DNA of 30,637 bases, taken from NCBI GenBank assembly GCA_964572225.1, contig CAZNFR010000041.1:1-30637 (forward strand), read 5' to 3'. Position numbers and translations under genes: made by a program. Positions 7,876 through 14,613 of the stretch are shown here, piece by piece. The notes beneath the pieces were generated by a model. It did no database searches and was not told where the DNA came from. It saw only the letters and a list, made by a program, of their open reading frames with translations. The first letter of the stretch is position 1; every line of letters starts with the position of its first letter. This DNA is from CAZNFR01 sp964572225 (lineage in GTDB: Bacteria; Bacteroidota; Bacteroidia; Bacteroidales; GCA-2748055).

Positions 7876-8871
7876 TTAAGGTACCTCAACCTTGTTCAGG
7901 ATATCCCTGATAATATCAACAGTGGTAATATTTTCTGCTTCGGCTTCATAACTTAGACCTATGCGATGTCTCAAAACGTCATAGCAAACAGCCCTGATAT
8001 CTTCGGGTACCACATAACCCCTGCGTTTAATAAAGGCATAGGCTCTGGCTGCCTTCCCGAGGTTAATGCTGGCCCTGGGTGATGCACCGTATTGGATGAG
8101 ATTGGTAAATCCGGGTAAGCCTGCTTTGGCAGGTTCACGGGTAGAGAATACTATGTCAAGAATATAATTCTCGATCTTCTCATCCATATATACCTCTTTC
8201 ACAATTTCTCTTGCTTTCATAATATCTGCCGGGCTAAGGATCCTGGATGGAGACGGGAAAACCTTGCCAAGGTTCTCTCTCATAATCAGCCTCTCCTCTT
8301 CCTTTGAAGGGTAATCCAGGACCACCTTTAACATAAACCTGTCCACCTGAGCTTCCGGCAAAGGATAAGTACCTTCCTGTTCAATCGGGTTTTGAGTAGC
8401 CAAAACCAAAAAAGTTTTCTCCAGCTGGAAACTCTGGTCTCCAATGGTAACCTGCTTTTCCTGCATAGCCTCCAGAAGAGCGCTCTGGACTTTGGCAGGA
8501 GAGCGGTTAATCTCATCGGCCAGAATGAAATTTGCAAAAACCGGGCCCTTTTTCACCTGAAATTCTTCTTTTTTCTGACTGTAGATCATGGTTCCCAGTA
8601 AGTCGGCGGGCAACAGGTCGGGCGTAAACTGGATCCGGCTGAATTTGGCATCAATGGTGTCGGCCAGGGTTTTGATTGATAAGGTTTTAGCCAGGCCCGG
8701 CACCCCTTCCAACAGTATGTGTCCGTCGCTTAGTAAGCCAATAACCAGGCTTTCCAGTAGATGTTTCTGACCAACAATCACCTTCTTAAGCTCAATATTG
8801 ATCAGATCGACAAATTCGCTTTCCTTTTTGATTCTTTCGTTTAGTTCCTTTATGTTAACGCTGTCACTCAT
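7876..8871 (-). CDS. moxR: MoxR-family AAA+ ATPase
   Basis: 331 residues, the normal MoxR length. Walker A is G56-V-P-G-L-A-K-T63, Walker B is I-L-A-D-E-I-N (about 116-122), and sensor 1 lies in L-A-T-Q-N-P (about 158-162). The arginine-finger/sensor 2 region follows (L-P-E-A-Q-V-D-R-F). MoxR ATPases act as chaperone-like remodellers, often paired with VWA proteins to mature or insert cofactors or to assemble complexes. It is the first gene of the operon. A candidate promoter lies 23-53 bases upstream of the ATG, and the next gene starts 10 bases after the stop. Cytosolic, no membrane segment. Confidence 0.93.
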   Translation of the reverse strand: MSDSVNIKELNERIKKESEFVDLINIELKKVIVGQKHLLESLVIGLLSDGHILLEGVPGLAKTLSIKTLADTIDAKFSRIQFTPDLLPADLLGTMIYSQKKEEFQVKKGPVFANFILADEINRSPAKVQSALLEAMQEKQVTIGDQSFQLEKTFLVLATQNPIEQEGTYPLPEAQVDRFMLKVVLDYPSKEEERLIMRENLGKVFPSPSRILSPADIMKAREIVKEVYMDEKIENYILDIVFSTREPAKAGLPGFTNLIQYGASPRASINLGKAARAYAFIKRRGYVVPEDIRAVCYDVLRHRIGLSYEAEAENITTVDIIRDILNKVEVP

Positions 8872-8893
8872 TTTATGTAGTTTTTAGAGATCA

Positions 8894-8924
8894 CAAAAAT
8901 CATTAAAAATCGGCTTAATTCAAA
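8894..8924 (-). promoter_or_regulatory. Candidate Bacteroidota promoter of the moxR-bat operon
   Basis: Read on the minus strand, TTTG (8924-8921) is followed after 19 bases by GATTTTTG (8901-8894). The Bacteroidota consensus is TTTG, 19-21 bases, TAnnTTTG; the second box has one mismatch. Predicted transcription start is about 15-20 bases upstream of the moxR ATG. Confidence 0.5.
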
Positions 8925-9047
8925 ATATTTTTTTTGCTGGAACCGTCTAAACATCAAGCTTATGCGAAAATCGGGTGTTAAAAAATGTTAAACCTACCCG
9001 AGATTGGGTTCCTTCAATTTAATCTGAAGGGAAATCCTTCATTTTTA

Positions 9048-9055
9048 TACCTTTG
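9048..9055 (+). promoter_or_regulatory. -7 box of truA (TACCTTTG)
   Basis: A perfect TAnnTTTG box, 16 bases before the GTG start of truA. No good -33 box is visible (TCTG at 9023 is the best candidate). Its position inside the longer open frame argues that translation does not begin at the upstream ATG at 8985. Confidence 0.55.
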
Positions 9056-9071
9056 TGGAAAACTACATCCC

Positions 9072-9863
9072 GTGATCCGCTATTTCATTGAATTATCCTA
9101 TTTCGGTAAAAACTTTTACGGTTGGCAGGTTCAACCTGATCATCCCACAGTTCAAAAAGAGATCCAGGATAAGCTCTCCATTCTCAGTGGGAATGAGGTA
9201 AGGTTAACCGGTGCCGGTAGAACGGATACCGGGGTCAATGCCTCCTATTTCGTAGCCCATTTTGACGGACCTTCCATCGATGAACCCGAAAAATTCCTGT
9301 ACAACCTGAACAACCTTCTTCCTCCGGATATAATTATCCACAGCCTGGTTAAGGTTGCCGGGAATGCGCATTCCAGGTTTGATGCCCTAAAGCGGACCTA
9401 TAAATATCTGGTGTTGACCACAAATTCTGCCTTTGTGCATGATCTGGCATTTATCTACAAAGGGGATCTTGATCTGGGGGTTATGCAGGAAGCTGCCGCG
9501 GTCCTGAGAGAGTACAATGATTTCACCAGCTTTGCGAAGTTACACAGCAACAATACAAACAATCTTTGCAGCATTTATGAAAGCGGGTGGACTCAAACTG
9601 GTCCTTATCTTGTTTTTACGATCACTGCTAATCGTTTTCTGAGAAATATGGTCAGATCCCTCACTGGCACTCTTTTAGAGATAGGACGCGGCAAGCGGAA
9701 TGTCTCCGAATTAGGTATGATCCTGGAAAGCCGTGATAACCGCAAAGCGGGACAATCGGCTCCGGCACGGGGACTTTACCTTTGTGATATCGAATATCCG
9801 CAAGAATACAGGCTGAATAATCCCTACAAAAACAGCCTTCTTCCCTTTATTCCCCCCTTATAG
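9072..9863 (+). CDS. truA: tRNA pseudouridine(38-40) synthase TruA
   Basis: 263 residues from the GTG at 9072 (reading I-R-Y-F-I-E-L-S-Y-F-G after the initiator). TruA makes pseudouridine at positions 38-40 of the tRNA anticodon stem-loop. The catalytic aspartate is D52 in G-A-G-R-T-D-T-G-V. Other family motifs are F-Y-G-W-Q at the N terminus, R-F-D-A-L-K-R-T-Y-K-Y and F-L-R-N-M-V-R-S-L. The frame is open upstream to an ATG at 8985, but TruA proteins begin at this point and a TAnnTTTG box at 9048 lies inside the extension, so GTG was chosen. The gene is convergent with the thioesterase gene, 4 bases apart, with no visible terminator between them. Confidence 0.92.
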   Translation: MIRYFIELSYFGKNFYGWQVQPDHPTVQKEIQDKLSILSGNEVRLTGAGRTDTGVNASYFVAHFDGPSIDEPEKFLYNLNNLLPPDIIIHSLVKVAGNAHSRFDALKRTYKYLVLTTNSAFVHDLAFIYKGDLDLGVMQEAAAVLREYNDFTSFAKLHSNNTNNLCSIYESGWTQTGPYLVFTITANRFLRNMVRSLTGTLLEIGRGKRNVSELGMILESRDNRKAGQSAPARGLYLCDIEYPQEYRLNNPYKNSLLPFIPPL

Positions 9864-9867
9864 TATT

Positions 9868-10617
9868 TTACTTGAACTGCACCTCGGAAAGGAATACCTC
9901 TTTGTTGGAGTCCTTGTTTAATCCTTTAAATTTCAGTTCATTGCCTGAAGATTTCAAATAAGTCAATTCGATCTTGTCACCCAGCTTGGATTCACTTATA
10001 AACCTGATATTCAATTTTTTACAGTTCATCTCCCTTTCCATAAACTCCTCCGAAGAATCTACACACCATTGGATATAACGGGTATTATTTACGTGTTTGT
10101 AGATATCTATATCCGAATACGCCACTTCCAGGTTCTCCAGGAAACTAAACTGAGAGCTATCCTGCACACTTCCGGGCTCAGGGGCAGCTAGCCCACCTTC
10201 CACACCCGGGATCTTCATGATCTCTTCGGTTATCCTTCTGGGCCGGTGTGTGAAGGCATCGACCATTAACCAGGAACTGCTGGCTTTCACAAGGGGTAGG
10301 TCAGGGTTGGCAGAAGCGTAGAGATAATAATCACGATAAGCAAACAGATTCTCGTATTTTCGTCCCATGGTTTTCACCAGGATGGATTCTCCCCATTCGG
10401 GCAAAATATCGATTTCCATTTTTAATCCATAGAGGATCCACATCAATCCAACTTTTTTTAGCTGGGAGTAGCCAACTTCACAGGATTCAGCGTGAAGCCA
10501 TGCGGATTCCTGAAAAAGCTGTGCGATGGAGGAAAGCCGTATAAAGCCCTCCTGGTTGCAAAGAAAGGAATAAACAATATGTTTGTCGGTCCGTGTTTCG
10601 GGATAGTTATCATGCAT
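9868..10617 (-). CDS. Acyl-ACP thioesterase (FatA/FatB-like)
   Basis: 249 residues from the ATG at 10617 (M-H-D-N-Y-P-E-T-R-T). A longer start at 10692 would overlap aroE and add a Cys/Arg-rich leader foreign to the family. It has two tandem hot-dog folds: the first half includes L-F-Q-E-S-A-W-L-H-A-E and the second V-A-Y-S-D-I-D-I-Y-K-H-V-N-N. It would hydrolyse acyl-ACP to release free fatty acids in the cytosol. In plant FatB the second-half motif is D-x-N-x-H, with Asp, Asn and His all needed. Here it reads D171-I-Y173-K-H175, so Asp and His are kept but Tyr sits at the Asn position. It is the last gene of the operon, 13 bases after aroE. Confidence 0.82.
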   Translation of the reverse strand: MHDNYPETRTDKHIVYSFLCNQEGFIRLSSIAQLFQESAWLHAESCEVGYSQLKKVGLMWILYGLKMEIDILPEWGESILVKTMGRKYENLFAYRDYYLYASANPDLPLVKASSSWLMVDAFTHRPRRITEEIMKIPGVEGGLAAPEPGSVQDSSQFSFLENLEVAYSDIDIYKHVNNTRYIQWCVDSSEEFMEREMNCKKLNIRFISESKLGDKIELTYLKSSGNELKFKGLNKDSNKEVFLSEVQFK

Positions 10618-10630
10618 AATTCCGGATTTT

Positions 10631-11377
10631 TCAGGTCTGATTCCAGATTTCCCATGCTTTCTCCGCTTGCAAAACCAGCATCTCATAACCATTGATTGCT
10701 GTGCTTCCCCTGTCCTTTCCCCTCTTCATGAACAGGGTTTCGGCAGGATTATACACCAGGTCGAACAGGATGTGATCCTTTCCGAGCAGATGATAAGGGA
10801 TATCGGGGCAGGAATGTATATCAGGGTAGGTTCCCAGAGGAGTGGTATTAACAATCAGCAAATTTGCCCGGATCATCTCCGGGGAGAGGTCAGCATAGCT
10901 TAATCCGGTTTTTTCCGGATCGCGACTAACAATCACTGCTTTAATATTCAGATCCTCCAAACCCTTAATGACCGCTTTTGAAGCGCCTCCCGTTCCAAGA
11001 ATCAGGGCCGATCTTACACCCTCATGCAGGTGAGGCCGAAGAGCGTGTGAAAATCCGTAAATGTCGGTATTGAAACCTTCCAGAGTAACGACTCCCTTTC
11101 GATTCCGGACTTTAATGGTGTTCACTGCACCTATTCTGTGGGCCCCGGGATCCATCTCATGCAAAAAGGGAATAACCGCTTCCTTATAGGGAATGGTAAC
11201 ATTCAGTCCTGTAAGATCCGGGTTTTCCTTAAGGATAGTGTCAAGCATGGACACCTCAGGAATGGGGAAATTTTCATAGCGAGAATCGGTGATGCCCTCC
11301 TTCCGGAATTTTTCTGCAAAATAGCCGGCAGAAAATGAATGTCCGAGAGGGTAACCGATCAGACCGAATAATCTCAT
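10631..11377 (-). CDS. aroE: Shikimate dehydrogenase AroE
   Basis: 248 residues, slightly short for AroE (usually about 270) but complete. It reduces 3-dehydroshikimate to shikimate with NADPH in aromatic amino-acid synthesis. The N-terminal substrate domain has G-L-I-G-Y-P-L-G-H-S-F-S (about 5-16), the catalytic lysine K65 in N-V-T-I-P-Y-K and the catalytic aspartate D105 in F-N-T-D. The nucleotide-binding loop is G-T-G-G-A-S-K-A-V (about 129-137), followed by N-T-T-P-L-G and the C-terminal N-G-Y-E-M-L-V-L-Q-A. The ATG overlaps the DUF368 gene stop by 4 bases, so the two are translationally coupled. Confidence 0.93.
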   Translation of the reverse strand: MRLFGLIGYPLGHSFSAGYFAEKFRKEGITDSRYENFPIPEVSMLDTILKENPDLTGLNVTIPYKEAVIPFLHEMDPGAHRIGAVNTIKVRNRKGVVTLEGFNTDIYGFSHALRPHLHEGVRSALILGTGGASKAVIKGLEDLNIKAVIVSRDPEKTGLSYADLSPEMIRANLLIVNTTPLGTYPDIHSCPDIPYHLLGKDHILFDLVYNPAETLFMKRGKDRGSTAINGYEMLVLQAEKAWEIWNQT

Positions 11378-12300
11378 TCCTCATTGCTTTTAAGAGGCTT
11401 CGACAACCTCATCAGGAAAAATATCAGGATGAACCCGGCAATGGCGAAAAGAAGGGAATAGATTACCGAGGGTTCCGTAAACGATTCGGGAAGAATATTT
11501 TTTTGAGTCAGGGGATGAATTTCCCCGTGGCGATCGGTAAAGGTAGAGGTCGTTTCTTTCCATGGCCATATTTTATTCAGGGATCCACCCATAAATCCGG
11601 CAAGAAGAGCAATGGTCTGAAACCTGAATTTTTTCAGGAGCCACGAAAGGAATTTCGAGAACGAGATGAGTCCGAGTACCGCCCCTGCCATAAATATAAG
11701 TAGTATGGAAAATTTCAGTTCACTCACCGCATTCAGGATATATTGATATTTCCCCAGGAGGAGAAGGATAAAGCTACCTGATATCCCTGGAAGGATCATG
11801 GCACAGATGGCCAGTGCCCCGGACAAAAAGACAAGCCAGGGAGCTTCGGTGGTTTGAGCAGGGGAAATCATCGTGATCCAGAAAGCTATGGCCAGGCCGG
11901 CGATGAGGCTGATGATGACCGATACTGACCAGGTTCGTATATCCTTCAGGATCATAATGGCTGATGCCAGAACCAGTCCAAAGAAAAAGGACCAGATATA
12001 ATCGGGATGGGTTTCAAGAAGGTATTCCAGCAGATTGGCCAGGGTGAAAACTGCGGTAAGAACACCGGCAAAAACAGCCAGAAGGAAATTCCCGTTGATT
12101 CTGCTCCACATTTCCTTCCAACGGAAGCGTAAAAGTAAACGAAGAACTCCGGCGTCAATGGATTTAATAGAATGGATCAGCTCTTCGTAAATACCGGTTA
12201 TAAACGCAATGGTACCTCCGGAAACACCAGGGACCACATCGGATGCCCCCATGCCTGTTCCTTTGAAATAAAGGACCAGGTAATCTTTGAATTTCCTCAT
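11374..12300 (-). CDS. DUF368 polytopic membrane protein (PopT-like)
   Basis: 308 residues with roughly eight hydrophobic segments. The DUF368 signature lies near the N terminus (G-A-S-D-V-V-P-G-V-S-G-G-T-I-A-F, about 18-33), and a second inverted-repeat-like copy appears mid-protein (M-I-L-P-G-I-S-G-S-F-I-L-L-L-L-G). DUF368 proteins were linked in 2023 to flipping undecaprenyl phosphate back across the membrane (named PopT in Gram-positives); by homology this may recycle C55-P for wall and O-antigen synthesis. Its cytoplasmic membrane location is clear. It overlaps both neighbours by 4 bases (the ComA-like gene upstream, aroE downstream). The family call is secure; the transport role here is inferred. 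Confidence 0.88.
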   Translation of the reverse strand: MRKFKDYLVLYFKGTGMGASDVVPGVSGGTIAFITGIYEELIHSIKSIDAGVLRLLLRFRWKEMWSRINGNFLLAVFAGVLTAVFTLANLLEYLLETHPDYIWSFFFGLVLASAIMILKDIRTWSVSVIISLIAGLAIAFWITMISPAQTTEAPWLVFLSGALAICAMILPGISGSFILLLLGKYQYILNAVSELKFSILLIFMAGAVLGLISFSKFLSWLLKKFRFQTIALLAGFMGGSLNKIWPWKETTSTFTDRHGEIHPLTQKNILPESFTEPSVIYSLLFAIAGFILIFFLMRLSKPLKSNEE

Positions 12301-13082
12301 AGCTTTTTGTCTTGATAATCTTCAGGGAGGTAATTGAAAAAGGTATCTCCCCTTAGTCCGAGCCGCAGGGCTTCCAGGGCAACAACTTCCTGGGTTGCGA
12401 TATTACCCAGATTAACGTTGGCTCCCAGGATACTGATAAACCAGACCTGTTGTGCCTTATTGGGTGCTTCCCAGAGAACGGTTGCAGAATCAAGGTTATC
12501 GGTAATATCCTTAACCAGTGCAGTATTAGCCGAGCCGTCTGAATTATAGATCCCGATAGTCCCGCTCTCTCTTGCCTCCGCGATCACCTTCCAGGCACCG
12601 GCTTCCAACTCGGTCTTCATGTTTATCACCCAGTCTTCATTGGTGATCTCCACTCCTTTCACCTTATATCCAACCTCCGAGAGAACGCGAAAATCCTGAC
12701 TCAGGATCCTGATGTATTCCAGTTTCTCTTCATGATCCAGTTTCATGGACCCATCGGATACTTCCACCACATTCACACCATACCCGGAAACAAACCGGCG
12801 AAAATCATCAAAGCGGTTCCGGATAATGAAGCTTTCGAACAAAGTACCACCAAAATAGGGTTCGAGATCATTCCTTTTGTAGATGTCAATCTTTTCGGAA
12901 ATATGCTTTGCAAACAATCCGGTTCCGAAGCCGAATTTAACCAGGTCGGTAAACTCTGCGCTACCTTCGCAAAATGCGAGGGCATCCGATTTTCCCAGAC
13001 CCTTATCCATCATCATGGTAAGACCTTCAGACCTGGGTTTCGAAGCCCGTTCCGGCAGGTATGGAAATTCAGGTAAATTCAT
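12297..13082 (-). CDS. Phosphosulfolactate synthase-like protein (ComA family)
   Basis: 261 residues, matching ComA throughout. Motifs are K-P-R-S-E-G-L-T-M-M-M-D-K-G-L-G near the N terminus, L-V-K-F-G-F-G-T-G, F-G-G-T-L-F-E, V-V-E-V-S-D-G, E-A-R-E-S-G-T-I-G-I, L-W-E-A-P-N-K-A-Q-Q and the C-terminal G-L-R-G-D-T. The characterised enzymes join sulfite to phosphoenolpyruvate to give phosphosulfolactate, in archaea for coenzyme M and in Bacillus for sulfolactate. Bacteroidota do not make coenzyme M, so the product's fate here is open; sulfonate or sulfonolipid metabolism is one possibility. It starts one base after the TPR gene stop and overlaps the DUF368 gene. No dedicated phosphatase or sulfolactate dehydrogenase gene is recognised in the window. 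Confidence 0.88.
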   Translation of the reverse strand: MNLPEFPYLPERASKPRSEGLTMMMDKGLGKSDALAFCEGSAEFTDLVKFGFGTGLFAKHISEKIDIYKRNDLEPYFGGTLFESFIIRNRFDDFRRFVSGYGVNVVEVSDGSMKLDHEEKLEYIRILSQDFRVLSEVGYKVKGVEITNEDWVINMKTELEAGAWKVIAEARESGTIGIYNSDGSANTALVKDITDNLDSATVLWEAPNKAQQVWFISILGANVNLGNIATQEVVALEALRLGLRGDTFFNYLPEDYQDKKL

Positions 13083-13083
13083 A

Positions 13084-14490
13084 TCAAAGACCCTTTTTTA
13101 GAAAGTTTCTTATTTTCTCATGATATCGACCGTCGGGGAATATTTCAAAGAAAAGATGACTTCCTCCTTCCCCTTGCTCAATGGCTTTCTCAAAAAATTT
13201 TACACCTGCAGCCTCATCGCCCGACCTGAAATATACTGCAGAAAGCATATAAAGTATATCCTGTGAGGTAAAATTATTCTGATAAGCTTCTCTGAGAGTT
13301 TCCAGGGTTTTTGCCAGATTACTCTCGTTCAGGTAGATAAAAGCAAGCCGTATCCATGCTTCACGATCCGATTTATCCAGTCCGGTCACATGGGTATAAC
13401 ATTTTCTGGCTTCATTCACAAACCCCAACTTTTCATATATTTCACCGAGGGTAAACCAGTATTCGGAATTATCCTTCTCAAAATCAATGGCTTTTAACAC
13501 ATAGCTGGCACTTTCCTTAAGCTTATCCAGGTACATAAGGGAAATTCCCGCACCAAACCATCCATCGGCGTAGGTATTGTCTAACTCAATAACCTTCTTA
13601 TAAATTTCCAGGGCCTTTTTATAATTTCCTGTCTCTTCATAACATTCCCCCAAATAACACCAGGCCTGAAGGTTTTCGGGATCTACTTCAATGAAATCGT
13701 TGTAAACTTTTATTGCCCTTACATAATTGTTCTCATTCGCATAAATATTCGCCTTATTGAAATAGGCCGAAGCATAGGAAGGATTGATGGCAATCGCATA
13801 ATCATAGGCCTGGAGCGCCTTTTCCATCTTATTAATCTTATAATAGATCACTCCCAGATTGTACCATACATTTTCTGAAAAGGGATCCACATCCAAATAT
13901 TTATTATAGAATTCAACCGAGGCCGAAAAATTATGAATTCGCTCATAGTAGTAGCCCAGGTCGTATAAAACCGTCAGGTTAAAAGGTTCGATTTCATAAG
14001 CCTCCTTCAGGTATTTAATGGCGGGAGTATATTGTTTGAGGTTCTCAAATGCAATGGATATGTTAATCAGGATATCCACTTTGTCGTCATCGGCATTTAC
14101 CACCGCCAGATCGAATACTTTTTCGGCATCTCGAAATTTACCCAATTGCGCAAGGGAGGTACCCTTCAGAAGTAAAAACTCCGGGTTGCTGCCTTCATAG
14201 TCCGGAAATTCGGATAGTTCCTCCAGTGCCTGGGCAGGCTTACCCGACTCGAGATGGATATGGACCTTTTTGAGCTTGATCTCTAAGGATCCCGGATGCT
14301 GGCGCACAGCCATCTCGGCAGCCTCATAAGCCTGCCGGAAAGCATCCATATCAAGAAAATAATCGATGATCTCTTCAAACTCTTCTATATCAAAAAAATA
14401 TGATACCTCTTTCCGTATCATATCTTCATACCTTTGTAATATTTGCTGAAAATCACTGCCTTCCTGCATTTCGCCCGGGGATTGTTTCAT
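13084..14490 (-). CDS. Multi-TPR protein heading the ComA/DUF368/aroE operon
   Basis: 468 residues, almost entirely tetratricopeptide repeats (about 10-12 units), with clear copies such as V-W-Y-N-L-G-V-I-Y-Y-K-I, A-L-Q-A-Y-D-Y-A-I-A-I-N-P and A-W-C-Y-L-G-E-C-Y-E-E-T-G-N-Y. The first 35 residues are acidic and lack a signal peptide, so the protein is predicted cytosolic. TPR proteins act as protein-binding scaffolds; no catalytic domain is visible. It is the first gene of the operon and ends one base before the ComA-like gene. A TAnnTTTG box lies 21-28 bases upstream of the ATG. The binding partner cannot be read from sequence. Confidence 0.88.
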   Translation of the reverse strand: MKQSPGEMQEGSDFQQILQRYEDMIRKEVSYFFDIEEFEEIIDYFLDMDAFRQAYEAAEMAVRQHPGSLEIKLKKVHIHLESGKPAQALEELSEFPDYEGSNPEFLLLKGTSLAQLGKFRDAEKVFDLAVVNADDDKVDILINISIAFENLKQYTPAIKYLKEAYEIEPFNLTVLYDLGYYYERIHNFSASVEFYNKYLDVDPFSENVWYNLGVIYYKINKMEKALQAYDYAIAINPSYASAYFNKANIYANENNYVRAIKVYNDFIEVDPENLQAWCYLGECYEETGNYKKALEIYKKVIELDNTYADGWFGAGISLMYLDKLKESASYVLKAIDFEKDNSEYWFTLGEIYEKLGFVNEARKCYTHVTGLDKSDREAWIRLAFIYLNESNLAKTLETLREAYQNNFTSQDILYMLSAVYFRSGDEAAGVKFFEKAIEQGEGGSHLFFEIFPDGRYHEKIRNFLKKGL

Positions 14491-14510
14491 TTTGTTATGG
14501 CAAAGAAAAA

Positions 14511-14518
14511 CAAAAATA
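14511..14518 (-). promoter_or_regulatory. -7 box for the TPR-comA-DUF368-aroE operon
   Basis: On the minus strand this reads TATTTTTG, a perfect TAnnTTTG match, 20 bases before the ATG at 14490. No convincing -33 TTTG at 19-21 bases. The rest of the 123-base gap up to 14613 is AT-rich with no other feature seen. Confidence 0.45.
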
Positions 14519-14613
14519 GAAATAATTTGAGAGTTGAGGTGCTATTCAACTTAAATATTAGGTTATGAAATAATTTTTGATTTCAAATAATTGATAATTA
14601 TATAGTTATCCTA

